Source of the DNA: Tannerellaceae bacterium
GTDB lineage: Bacteria > Bacteroidota > Bacteroidia > Bacteroidales > Tannerellaceae
Reading direction: 5' to 3'
DNA length: 33,984 nt
Assembly: GCA_031274415.1 (NCBI GenBank)
Contig: JAISQD010000069.1
Coordinates: 1-33,984, forward strand
Shown piece by piece: positions 25,223-33,754 of the stretch. The stretch's first letter is position 1. The number at the start of each line of letters is the position of its first letter. The notes under the pieces were generated by a model. The model searched no databases and had not been told where the DNA came from. It saw only the letters and a list, made by a program, of their open reading frames with translations. The position numbers were made by a program, and so were the translations under genes.

Positions 25223-26515
25223 TCACTCGTCCCTCAGCGCTTCGGCGGGGGGGAGGGCGGCGGCGCGGCGGGCGGGAAGCCATACGGCTATCAGGATGAC
25301 GGCGGCCAGCGTACAGGCCGTAAGGCCATTGGTGATGAGGAAGCGCAGCGGTATGCGGTCGGGGAGGTATATGCTGTCGTCGTACTTTCCCAACGTGTCG
25401 ATCAGGCCGGCATAGACGAACTGAAACTCAATGGCCATCGCCACCGCCGCGCTGAGCGCCAGCAGGCAAAGCCCCTCGAGGAAGAACGCCGCGCTGATGC
25501 CGGCGTGGGTCGCTCCCATCGCCTTGCGCAACCCCACTTCGCCGCGCCGCTGGTTGACGCGGTACCAGAATGTACCCATCGCACAGAGCAGGATGTTGAG
25601 CAGGAAGAAGATGAAGAGCGCCAAACGCACGTTCAAATCACCGCTTTGGCCGAACATACGCGTCGTATCCGCCCCTATTTTAGCGCATGGGATCAGGCTC
25701 TGCAGGTGGAAGTTCCCGATGCGGAGCGCTTTGCTCATCACCTCGAGGAAATCGCTGCGGAAGCGGCTGTCCGGGATAGTGGCGCGGCTGCGGACGGTGA
25801 TGGCAGCCCGGTAAAGCTCGTTGGGGTCGTCCATGGGCATCGGCAGGTACCAGGCGTGTTGCGGGCGCAGGTAACTGAGGCGTTTGGTGTCGTCCACCAC
25901 GCCGCCTACGACATAGCGGGCGTCCGGCGAACGGGTGTCCTTAAGCTCTTTCCCTACCGCCTCGCCATCGGGGAAAAGCGCACGGGCTGCCGAGCGGCTG
26001 ATGACTATCGTGCGGGGATCGCTCCAGTTGTAGTCGGCCATCGAAACGGCTTCCCGCCCCTCGTTGCGGGTATGGCCGAATACGCGGAAAAAGTCTTCGA
26101 GGGGGCTGATGCTGATGCGTTGCCCGCTCACGGTATTCGCCGTGTCGCCCGGCCAACAGAACGTCGCGCCCCAATAACCGGAGCTTCCGGGAAGCGAGGA
26201 GCGGTTGCTGATACCCACCGCCTCTACGCCGGGGTAGTTGTGCAGGGTTTGCAGGATGCGGTGGTGGTTGGCGGCCAGCGTTTCCGGTTCGCCGGCCTCC
26301 GCCTGGTATTCGGGATGGCCGGAGGGGAAGATGGCCAGATTCACCTGCCAGGTATGACGGAGGTCGCGGTAGTCCGGCAGGCTGTTGTTATAGGCGAAGA
26401 CGAACAGGTAATCCGTTATATACCAGACGACGCAGAATACCAGCGTAAGCTCGATGAAGATAGAGACGTTGCTGCGCTTGCGGTTCCACAGTTGGGTGAA
26501 GATTGATTTCAGCAT
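25223..26515 (-). CDS. ABC transporter permease, FtsX/MacB type (second permease)
   Basis: This 430-residue membrane protein has the MacB-type layout. One transmembrane helix lies near residues 18-40, a large extracytoplasmic domain covers about 45-295, and three C-terminal helices lie at about 300-325, 350-375 and 402-420. The sequence VNQRRGEVGLRKAMGATHAGI (about 326-346) is the coupling motif of FtsX-domain permeases. It starts 15 bases after the first permease gene ends. The two permeases differ, so the working pump is probably a heterodimer with the ATPase downstream. No membrane-fusion protein or TolC-like gene is present; the substrate is unknown. The DNA is rich in G+C compared with genes to the left. 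Confidence 0.88.
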   Translation of the reverse strand: MLKSIFTQLWNRKRSNVSIFIELTLVFCVVWYITDYLFVFAYNNSLPDYRDLRHTWQVNLAIFPSGHPEYQAEAGEPETLAANHHRILQTLHNYPGVEAVGISNRSSLPGSSGYWGATFCWPGDTANTVSGQRISISPLEDFFRVFGHTRNEGREAVSMADYNWSDPRTIVISRSAARALFPDGEAVGKELKDTRSPDARYVVGGVVDDTKRLSYLRPQHAWYLPMPMDDPNELYRAAITVRSRATIPDSRFRSDFLEVMSKALRIGNFHLQSLIPCAKIGADTTRMFGQSGDLNVRLALFIFFLLNILLCAMGTFWYRVNQRRGEVGLRKAMGATHAGISAAFFLEGLCLLALSAAVAMAIEFQFVYAGLIDTLGKYDDSIYLPDRIPLRFLITNGLTACTLAAVILIAVWLPARRAAALPPAEALRDE

Positions 26516-26530
26516 AATGTGTTGTTTTTA

Positions 26531-27814
26531 TCAGGTGTTTAACGAATGGACAATAGCGCGATGCGAGGCTTTCCAGGCCGGGATAAGCGCCGAAAAGAGG
26601 TTGAGCAGGAAACAGACCGCCAGCGCCATGCCGAAGACGGGCAGGTTGAGCAGCATGGCGGGGGTGAAGAGTACCTCCGAGCCTTCGGGAGGGATCTCCA
26701 CATACGCCACCCCTATTTCCATAATCCAGTTCCTCCCCGCCAGGATAAGCAGGTAGGATAAGAGCAGTCCGAAGATGCCTCCAAAGAGGGTGAAGAAGAA
26801 GTTTTCGGCCACAATCTGTCCGGTCAGCGTCGTGCGCGGAGCGCCAAAGGCACGGCGTACGCCCATCTCGGCCAGCCGCCGTTCCATGCGCGAATCGGTC
26901 ATCCCCGACAGGCTCACAGCCGGCACGAGCAGCAGGAAGAGGAAGATCAACCCGTATTGCAGGAGTATTTTGCCGAAGTCGGGGTCGTCGCTCGACCAGA
27001 AGCGGAAAGCGCTCTGCCAATGGCGGTCGGGCTGTCCGTTCAGGCTCAGTTCTACCTTGTCGAACTGTGCGGCATAGCGGCGGATATGCTCCAGCGCCTC
27101 CTCCTTTACGCGGCCAACCTCGCCGGCCGAGGGCGCCAGGATATAGGCGCGTATATGCCCTAACGCCCCACTCTCTCCAAAGCTCCCTTTATAATCCGGC
27201 AGCAGGGTGTAAGGCAGCCATAGTTGGGCGTATGTCTGTTCGGTGGCGTAGGAGGCGTCTTTCACCACGCCGCAGACGCGGTAGGGGTGGTAGTCGAGGC
27301 TCACGTAGCGCCCCTCCGCTTCGTCCGTCCCGAACAGGCGGCGCGCCAGCGAAGAGGCGATGACCGCCACCGGCAGCCCCGACTGAAATTCGGGCGCCCC
27401 GAAAGGTTTGCCGTTCAGAAAGCGGAAAGGGAAGACCCGCCAGAAGCCGTCGTCGACATGCTTCACCTCCACCGGCCATTGCAGGGAGCTTCCCTCCGGC
27501 TGCACATAATGTTCGTCTTCCCACTCCCTGTATACCGCGCCCACCGCCTCGGCGCTTTCGAGCGAACGGAAGCAGGCCTCGATATAGGCATCGGAGAGCG
27601 ACGCACTGTTCCAGCCTCCGTTTTCCAGCCTTTCCGTACCCGACTTGACGATCAGCATCCGGCTGCGGTTGGTTTCCGGATAGACATCCGCTATACGGAT
27701 GTAGAAGACGATAGCCATCGCCATGACGACAGTGATAGACAACCCCGTCCCCAGGATGTATATCGCGCTGAATACTTTCTCCTGCCGGAGTAGATTCCAT
27801 GTCTGCTTTATCAT
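26531..27814 (-). CDS. ABC transporter permease, FtsX/MacB type (first permease)
   Basis: This 427-residue membrane protein has the same layout as its neighbour: an N-terminal helix (about 18-42), an extracytoplasmic MacB-type core domain (about 45-280) and three C-terminal helices (about 285-305, 340-362 and 383-405). MERRLAEMGVRRAFGAPRTTL (about 311-331) is the FtsX-type coupling segment. A block of ATTACGA heptamers begins five bases upstream of the ATG. The macroglobulin gene lies 312 bases upstream on the same strand. Together with the second permease and the ATPase it forms a MacB-like complex without a visible periplasmic adaptor. Confidence 0.88.
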   Translation of the reverse strand: MIKQTWNLLRQEKVFSAIYILGTGLSITVVMAMAIVFYIRIADVYPETNRSRMLIVKSGTERLENGGWNSASLSDAYIEACFRSLESAEAVGAVYREWEDEHYVQPEGSSLQWPVEVKHVDDGFWRVFPFRFLNGKPFGAPEFQSGLPVAVIASSLARRLFGTDEAEGRYVSLDYHPYRVCGVVKDASYATEQTYAQLWLPYTLLPDYKGSFGESGALGHIRAYILAPSAGEVGRVKEEALEHIRRYAAQFDKVELSLNGQPDRHWQSAFRFWSSDDPDFGKILLQYGLIFLFLLLVPAVSLSGMTDSRMERRLAEMGVRRAFGAPRTTLTGQIVAENFFFTLFGGIFGLLLSYLLILAGRNWIMEIGVAYVEIPPEGSEVLFTPAMLLNLPVFGMALAVCFLLNLFSALIPAWKASHRAIVHSLNT

Positions 27815-27818
27815 TTCA

Positions 27819-27871
27819 ATTACGAATTACGAATTACGAATTACGAAAATTTCACTGTTCACTGTTCGTGA
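27819..27871 (-). repeat. Heptamer repeats upstream of the first permease gene
   Basis: Four exact copies of ATTACGA (plus-strand reading) fill 27819-27846. AAAT follows, then TTCACTG twice and TTCGTGA (27851-27871). The order, ATTACGA block then AAAT then TTCACTR, is the same as at 25191-25222. The block ends five bases from the permease ATG, in the place of a ribosome binding site. Confidence 0.85.
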
Positions 27872-28024
27872 TACCGAACGGCATTCCGTTAGGAATGCCT
27901 CGCTCGGTAGAAAAAAGAGGCCACCGCTGTTTCTGCATCCTGTCAGGGATGCATCCTTAACAGGATGCATGGATTGGAGAGGCGCATTCCATTCTACAGA
28001 GCGATACATCCCTAACGGGATGTA
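27872..28024. repeat. Cluster of related small hairpins
   Basis: Four short palindromes share a core. GCATTCC/GGAATGC (27881-27898) sits inside outer arms TACCGA/TCGGTA (27872-27909). TGCATCC/GGATGCA occurs at 27934-27953 and, overlapping it, at 27950-27969. TACATCCC/GGGATGTA lies at 28005-28024. Loops are four to six bases (GTTA, TGTCAG, TTAACA, TAAC). A further unpaired GCATTCC lies at 27984-27990. None is followed by a T run. They look like members of a dispersed palindromic repeat family. Confidence 0.75.
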
Positions 28025-28083
28025 AGCCTTGCAAAATTTAATCATTTTAAATGCAATCATTATATGTTATTTATTTCACGTTC

Positions 28084-28146
28084 CTCACTATTCACTATTA
28101 ATTGTTCACTATTCACTATTAATTGTTCACTGTTCACTATTCACTA
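28084..28146 (-). repeat. Nine heptamers overlapping the macroglobulin stop codon
   Basis: Reading the plus strand, the 63 bases divide exactly into nine heptamers: CTCACTA, TTCACTA, TTAATTG, TTCACTA, TTCACTA, TTAATTG, TTCACTG, TTCACTA, TTCACTA. The macroglobulin stop (28127-28129) and its last residues VNSEQ lie inside the tract. Confidence 0.85.
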
Positions 28147-31100
28147 TAACCTCTTGTCCTTTGGTGTTTGCCCTGATCAGGCGGTCGTACATGGCTTCGC
28201 AGTAGGCGGCGGGGAGATGGAATTTCCCGGCGTAGGCGGTGGTGAGGTTGATGCGGAATGTCACCTGGTGGCCGGCGTGGAGGTTGTCGATATAGGTACA
28301 GACCCTGTCGTCGCGGATATCCTGGTAACTTACGCCGTTGGGCTGTGCCGGTTGGCCGTTCATAAAGCGGGTATTCAATATCTCCCAGCCTGAGGGGAAC
28401 AGCTCCGTGACGACTAAGTTCCGCATCATGTTGGGCGTCGGGTTCTTCACCGTGACTACGGCGGAGAAATGAACGCCCTGCGGGAGGGAGGATACATCAA
28501 TCGTACGGTTGTCGCCGTCGACGTATTTCACCTCCATGGAGACGCCGTTTTCATAGGCCTCCTCTTCGCCCTGTGCGGGAACGCCCTCGGTGATGACGCG
28601 CACGAAGAGGGTTGATCCGCCGTTGTTCTTTACCTCCAGAGGGGTTGTCGTTCCTGCTTCGTCAAGCAGTTTCTTCGACCAGCTGTTTTTACCTGTCTTC
28701 ACCTCTTCGCGCTTACCGGCGCAGTCGAACGAAAAGTCCATGCTTTCCGACACCTTATACCGGCTCATATAGCCCGATATGCCAATGAGGGCGTAGGCCG
28801 TCTCCTGTGTGCTGAGCCAGCGGTCGGACGACAGGACGTTCGCTATTTCCGTCGCCACGCCCGCCGCTTCTTCCCCTCTCTTGAGCAGACAGAGCGTTTG
28901 CAGGCGGATGCCCATATCGCGGAAATCGCTGCCGTAGGTGTAGTCGCCGGCGGTATAGGAGGCTTTTTGCTCTTTCGTTTCCCGGATCAGGGCGGTGGCG
29001 ACATCTTCGCGCCCGACAAAGGCGTAGGCCGAAGCCAGCAGCCAGCGTGCCGTTACGGTGGGCGCTTTGCCCTCTTTCATCCTGTTCATGGCGCCCAGCT
29101 CCGGCGACTGTGCCAAGGCCAGCACATAGAGGCGGTAGGCCTGGATCATCTCTTCCGACTGGCTGTCGTATTCGCTTGAAGCCCTTTTCCAGTTACGGGC
29201 TGCTTTTTGTATGTGATTCAACACCTGACGCTTCAACCCGTCGGGCACCAGGTAGCCTTTCGCCGCCGCTTCGAGCAGGAAATGGGCGGCATAGGCCGTT
29301 CCCCACGGATTGTTGCCCGACCCTCCCGGCCAGTAGGCGAACCCTCCGTCCGGCATCTGGTAGGAGCGGTAACGGCGTATGACCTCTTTGACGGCGCCCT
29401 CTATCGCCCCCTCCTGCTCTCCCGATAGCGAGGCAAAGTCACGGAGGTACAGTTGCGGGAACGCTTTCGAGGTGATCTGTTCCAGGCAGCCGTGCGGATA
29501 GCCCAACAGGTAGGAGAGGCGGGAAGAGAGGTTGAGGGGCGGAATGTCCGACACCTCCAGCGTCAGGGCGTTCGTGCCGCCTATCCCCGGCATGGCGATG
29601 GTTTCCCGCCATGATTTCCCCCCGTCGAGAATGGCCGGAAAGACCTTTACCTGCCGGCGCTCGACGGAACGTATCTCAATATCCGTCGTATAAACGGATT
29701 TCTCCCCCTTGCCCTCTGCCGTGACGACAACCTGTCCCGCTCCCGGCCGCTCTTTTACGCGGATACGGAAAAGCGCCTGCCTGTCTTCTTTTCCCTCGAA
29801 AAAGAGTTCATGCGCAGCCTCTCCCACCACCTCCATATTGGCGGAGCAGGCGATCGAAACCTTGACTTTTCCTACGCCCTCTTCCGTAGCGAAGACGGTA
29901 GAGGGGACGACCATCTCTTCCCCTATGCCGATCACACGCGGCAGGGTGCTTGTCAGCATCACCGGTTTGCGCACGACGACGCTCTTCTCCGTATGCCCGT
30001 AGGCCGAACCGTTTCCGGCGACGACCATCAGGCGTACCCTGCCGTTGTAGTTCGGCATCGTATAGGTATGGCGCCTCTTCTCGCCTTTTTTCAGCAGAAA
30101 AGCGCCCTCAAAGCGGACGACCGGCTTGAAACGGTTCACGATCGCTTTCGGCCCCTTGTTCAGGGCGTCGTCGCCGCCGATGCTGAACAATTGCTCGATC
30201 CGTCCGCCGTAAGCGCCTAACACGTCGTTGTATACGTCCCACGTGTTCACGCCCAACGCTTCACGGGCATTGAACGCTTTCCAGGGGTCGGGCGTAGGGA
30301 AGCGGGTGAGGTCGAGCAATCCCTCGTCTACGATGGCCAGCGTATAGGCCATTTCGCGCCCCTCCTTTTCCGAGACGGTAATCGTATATTTCTCGTCCGG
30401 CTTGAACTCGTCCGTTGTCCGGATCAGCGGATGGAGGCGGCTTTCGGGCGAAGTGACGGAGAAAGGCATCACACCGTAGAGGCGTATCGGTAGATCATTG
30501 CCGTTGTTTCCGTAAGGTTGCAGCAGGGTGATGTAGATATAGGCGTTCGGCTGCATATCGGGGGTGACGTCTATCCGGACGGTCGTTTCTCCTGCCTCGC
30601 ACAGCTGTTCGGAGACGGAGAGGATCTTCGTCCCGTTCTCGATGCACAGGATGGCGCGGCTTCCTTGGGGCGAGGGGAAGGTGACGGTCATCTTCTCGCC
30701 GGCGGTGTACTGCTCCTTGTCCGTTTTAAAGGTGAGCATACCGGGCGATGTGCCGCCGCTCCTGTTGCGCAGGCTTCCATAGTCCGGCCAGTCGAAATAG
30801 CTCATGATGCCGGTGGTGTGTTTGCCCTCCAGGTCTTTGACGCGGATAAAGTAGGCGCCCCAGTCGCCATGCGCCATGTTGAGGGAGAAAGCAGCCCGCC
30901 CGTTTTCGTCGGTCTGCAATTTGATGTTCCGGACAGGCGCATGGTAGGAGCCGGATACGTAATTGGCCAACGCTTCGTTGTCGGCGTTCCACCACCAGTA
31001 CCAGTTGACTTTGTAGACTTCCGCCTCCAGCGGGACATTGGCCGCCGGCTTTCCCAGGTAGTCAACGGAGACGACGTCAAAGGTGTGCGCCTTATCCGTC

Positions 31101-33658
31101 TCCAATTGCGTTTTATCCGCCTGCGGCGATTTGATGCCGGCATACCGCCTGTAGGGTGAATAAAGCATCGTGGCGCCGTCGATACTGAAGTCGCCGGATT
31201 CTTCATACACCTGCGTGACCAGGTGCGCCATCAGCATACCCGGTGCGGCTGGTCCGGCGTCGAAGCGTACCTCCATCGTGGCATCGCCCGTTTCGCCGGT
31301 TTTACCCGTTATCCATTTGCTTTCTTCGCTATTGAAACTCTTTGCAGGATCGTCAAACTGAAACCCCCTGTAATCCTTAAAGCTGGTGGGCGTGGCCGTA
31401 AAGGCGCCCTGTACGTCATATTTCAGGTGACGGGCTACCGCGCCGTGCAGCCATTCCACATGCAGGGGGACGTGGAGCGCCTCGCCGCGGAGCAGCGGTT
31501 TGTCGGGGAGCGAGAGGTTGATCTTTAACCGGTTCGGTTTGATGGACTCGATGCGGAGCCGTTTGCTGAACGTGACGCCGCCGACCTGCACCTGGACGCT
31601 CCACGCTCCCGTCGGGGCATCCGCTTCGGTAGGCATATCAAAGGCGTATACCCCCAGGCTGCCGCTCGTCTGTATTTTACGCAGGTAAGACTGCCCGAGC
31701 GGGTTAAACAGCTCCATGACGACCGGATGGCCGGCCGGCAAACGCTGTTGGCGGTCGTTCAGCATAAACCCCAGATGCAGCGTATCGCCCGGACGCCATA
31801 CCCCCCTGTCGCCATAAATAAACCCTTTTATCCCTTTCTGCACCACTTCGCCGGCTACGTCGAAAGCGCTCAGCGAAAGGGACGACCCGGCATCCACGTG
31901 CATATAGGCGCGTTGCTTGCCCAGCGAGGCGACCAGGTAATAGGGACGGCTGTGCGGCGTCCTGACGACGGCCTGCCCCTTTTCGTCTGTCATGCCCGAG
32001 CCGATCACCTGGTGCTGGTGGTTGTAGAGGGAGACGGTCACGCCCTTTTCCGGGTAGGTACTGAGCAGGTTATGGACAAGAACCACGATTTCATCGTTCC
32101 CGCCGGACATGGCCATCAGCCCCAGGTTGGTGGCCAGGATGTTTTTCCCCACGACGCGATTGTAGTAATAGCTGTTTGAACAGGGGTTTTCCCGCTCCCG
32201 GTAGCTGTAATCATCCCAGTCGTAGTCCCCGTAATAATAATAGTAACCGCCATTGTCGTACTGCGACGACTCCTCGCGGAAGCGGACGGCGTCTTCGGCG
32301 AGCAGCTGTTCTTTCGTCGCCCGCCCGGCCTGATCGCACGGGTAGGCTGACAGATGCCTGTTGAACGAGAGTTCTATGCGGTAGATCGCCCCCTGTTCGG
32401 GCTGTATCAGGTCGTTCAGCCGGATGGCGTATGTTTTCCAGACGGACGGATCCGCCCCCTCTTCATCCAGGAAGATCGTTTTACGGGCGACCAGGCGGCC
32501 TACCCGTATCAAGTCGTTCGACCCGCTTAGGGAATTGGTTTGCATAAACTGCCCTACGTTCTGTTCCAGCACTTTGATAACGCGCACCACTACGCCGCGC
32601 AGGTAAACGGCCTGAAACGGTATGTTCAGGTCTGTGGATAGCGGGATGATCGTCCCCTCCCCCGTAAAGCGGACGTCGGGCAGTGCGCCGCTGATGTCGA
32701 CCTCCTCTTCGCGGTCTTCTTTCAGGGTGGCACCGCTTTTGCTGCGGATGGCGGCATGGAGGCGTACGGTCTGTTTACCCGTTAAATTGGCGTCGGGGTA
32801 TATACGGAGCTTATTGCCGTCGATGCTCACGTTCTCATCCTTATTCCCCTCAATGGAGGCAAGCCCCTCCATCTGTTGGGAGGCATCCAGCTGTGCGGTA
32901 AAAACGACCTCCACAAAGCGTTCGGGTTCACCCGAAAAGGTGACGTCGTATACGGTGAAATCGCCCTTTGCGGGGATAGCGGTAGAGATGAGCGTCTCTT
33001 CCGGCAGCCCCAGCTTGTTGGGCGCTACCGAAACCGTCAATGCGCGGCTCTTCTCGCCGGCAGGAATGTTTTTCAGTGTCAGGCGGTGGTTTTTCTCGTC
33101 CGCATGGTGCTGCCAGGCGGTTTCGGCCTTTTCGGAAAGGCGGACAAGCGATTCGATGGTTTCGGCGGTTTCCCTGTCGGGCGTATACAGGGAGTAGCCG
33201 ATGTCGTAGTTGCCCTCATTCACGGCGTTCATATCCATGGATTTCCGGTCTATCCGTATGGAGAGCGGAAGCGTGGAAAAGGAAAAGGTAAACAGCTTGT
33301 CCGCTTTCTCCACCTCGAAAAAACCGGACAGATCGACCGTCACACGGTATTCCCTCTCCCGTTCAAACGTGCCGGATGGACGGAAAACCACCGTACGGCT
33401 GTTCTCGAAAGAAAATTCGCCGGCGATATCCGGTTTGAGTTTGACATGGTTCTTCAAATCGACATGCGCCATCTTCTCTTCGGGTACTTCCTGGTTAAAA
33501 ACTAAGTAGAGCGGATGGAAACGGGAAATCTTCCCCGAAGTAAACGATTCCACATAAGGGCTATACGGTAAAGCAGCCTCCCCGGAAGCTGCGGGACGGC
33601 ATCCTGTAAGCCATAAGAGAAAGCAAAAAGAGGCCATCAGGCAAACTAACTTATTCAT
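28127..33658 (-). CDS. Alpha-2-macroglobulin family lipoprotein
   Basis: This 1843-residue protein belongs to the bacterial alpha-2-macroglobulins, thought to trap invading proteases by a bait region and a covalent thioester. A lipoprotein signal ends in LTGC with C20. A long series of macroglobulin beta domains follows. An MG2-like segment with KGFIYGDRGVWRPGDTLHLGF is near residue 613, and the region YTLAIVDEGLLDLTRFPTPDPW is near 1110. The thioester motif CLEQ in YPHGCLEQ has its cysteine at 1391 and opens the helical thioester domain (about 1385-1690). A receptor-binding-like domain ends the protein. No penicillin-binding protein 1C gene, the usual partner in proteobacteria, is adjacent; an ABC system follows instead. 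The last five residues are encoded by a repeat tract. Confidence 0.93.
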   Translation of the reverse strand: MNKLVCLMASFCFLLWLTGCRPAASGEAALPYSPYVESFTSGKISRFHPLYLVFNQEVPEEKMAHVDLKNHVKLKPDIAGEFSFENSRTVVFRPSGTFEREREYRVTVDLSGFFEVEKADKLFTFSFSTLPLSIRIDRKSMDMNAVNEGNYDIGYSLYTPDRETAETIESLVRLSEKAETAWQHHADEKNHRLTLKNIPAGEKSRALTVSVAPNKLGLPEETLISTAIPAKGDFTVYDVTFSGEPERFVEVVFTAQLDASQQMEGLASIEGNKDENVSIDGNKLRIYPDANLTGKQTVRLHAAIRSKSGATLKEDREEEVDISGALPDVRFTGEGTIIPLSTDLNIPFQAVYLRGVVVRVIKVLEQNVGQFMQTNSLSGSNDLIRVGRLVARKTIFLDEEGADPSVWKTYAIRLNDLIQPEQGAIYRIELSFNRHLSAYPCDQAGRATKEQLLAEDAVRFREESSQYDNGGYYYYYGDYDWDDYSYRERENPCSNSYYYNRVVGKNILATNLGLMAMSGGNDEIVVLVHNLLSTYPEKGVTVSLYNHQHQVIGSGMTDEKGQAVVRTPHSRPYYLVASLGKQRAYMHVDAGSSLSLSAFDVAGEVVQKGIKGFIYGDRGVWRPGDTLHLGFMLNDRQQRLPAGHPVVMELFNPLGQSYLRKIQTSGSLGVYAFDMPTEADAPTGAWSVQVQVGGVTFSKRLRIESIKPNRLKINLSLPDKPLLRGEALHVPLHVEWLHGAVARHLKYDVQGAFTATPTSFKDYRGFQFDDPAKSFNSEESKWITGKTGETGDATMEVRFDAGPAAPGMLMAHLVTQVYEESGDFSIDGATMLYSPYRRYAGIKSPQADKTQLETDKAHTFDVVSVDYLGKPAANVPLEAEVYKVNWYWWWNADNEALANYVSGSYHAPVRNIKLQTDENGRAAFSLNMAHGDWGAYFIRVKDLEGKHTTGIMSYFDWPDYGSLRNRSGGTSPGMLTFKTDKEQYTAGEKMTVTFPSPQGSRAILCIENGTKILSVSEQLCEAGETTVRIDVTPDMQPNAYIYITLLQPYGNNGNDLPIRLYGVMPFSVTSPESRLHPLIRTTDEFKPDEKYTITVSEKEGREMAYTLAIVDEGLLDLTRFPTPDPWKAFNAREALGVNTWDVYNDVLGAYGGRIEQLFSIGGDDALNKGPKAIVNRFKPVVRFEGAFLLKKGEKRRHTYTMPNYNGRVRLMVVAGNGSAYGHTEKSVVVRKPVMLTSTLPRVIGIGEEMVVPSTVFATEEGVGKVKVSIACSANMEVVGEAAHELFFEGKEDRQALFRIRVKERPGAGQVVVTAEGKGEKSVYTTDIEIRSVERRQVKVFPAILDGGKSWRETIAMPGIGGTNALTLEVSDIPPLNLSSRLSYLLGYPHGCLEQITSKAFPQLYLRDFASLSGEQEGAIEGAVKEVIRRYRSYQMPDGGFAYWPGGSGNNPWGTAYAAHFLLEAAAKGYLVPDGLKRQVLNHIQKAARNWKRASSEYDSQSEEMIQAYRLYVLALAQSPELGAMNRMKEGKAPTVTARWLLASAYAFVGREDVATALIRETKEQKASYTAGDYTYGSDFRDMGIRLQTLCLLKRGEEAAGVATEIANVLSSDRWLSTQETAYALIGISGYMSRYKVSESMDFSFDCAGKREEVKTGKNSWSKKLLDEAGTTTPLEVKNNGGSTLFVRVITEGVPAQGEEEAYENGVSMEVKYVDGDNRTIDVSSLPQGVHFSAVVTVKNPTPNMMRNLVVTELFPSGWEILNTRFMNGQPAQPNGVSYQDIRDDRVCTYIDNLHAGHQVTFRINLTTAYAGKFHLPAAYCEAMYDRLIRANTKGQEVIVNSEQ

Positions 33659-33686
33659 ATAATGGTATATTTGACGGTTATAGATG

Positions 33687-33694
33687 CAAATATA
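33687..33694 (-). promoter_or_regulatory. -7 element upstream of the macroglobulin gene
   Basis: TATATTTG on the minus strand matches TAnnTTTG and lies 28 bases before the ATG at 33658. No clear -33 TTTG is seen. Confidence 0.5.
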
Positions 33695-33707
33695 TAAGAA
33701 AATTATC

Positions 33708-33715
33708 TACATTTG
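33708..33715 (+). promoter_or_regulatory. -7 element upstream of the right-edge gene
   Basis: TACATTTG matches TAnnTTTG and lies 39 bases before the ATG at 33755. It is 13 bases from the opposite -7 element of the macroglobulin gene, so the two promoters are back to back. Confidence 0.5.
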
Positions 33716-33754
33716 CGTCATAAACCAATTATAAACCCATTATAGTTATTTGAG

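Larger units (their letters stand above)
27815..28126. other. Spacer with heptamer repeats and hairpin cluster
   Basis: These 312 bases lie between the macroglobulin stop and the first permease start. No gene is supported; a 77-codon minus-strand frame across it simply reads through the hairpins. The content is ATTACGA and TTCACTG heptamers (27819-27871), a group of short hairpins (27872-28024) and TTCACTA heptamers (28084-28146). Confidence 0.75.

Noticed and set aside
25505..26506. 333-codon plus-strand frame opposite the second permease
   Set aside because: A shadow frame caused by high G+C and few stop codons; the minus-strand permease has clear membrane helices and an FtsX motif.
27827..28060. 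77-codon minus-strand frame in the spacer before the first permease
   Set aside because: It consists of the hairpins and heptamer repeats translated; similar sequences would look like proteins wherever the repeats occur.
25191..28146. Insertion sequence remnants
   Set aside because: No transposase fragment, terminal inverted repeats or target duplication could be seen around the heptamer tracts.
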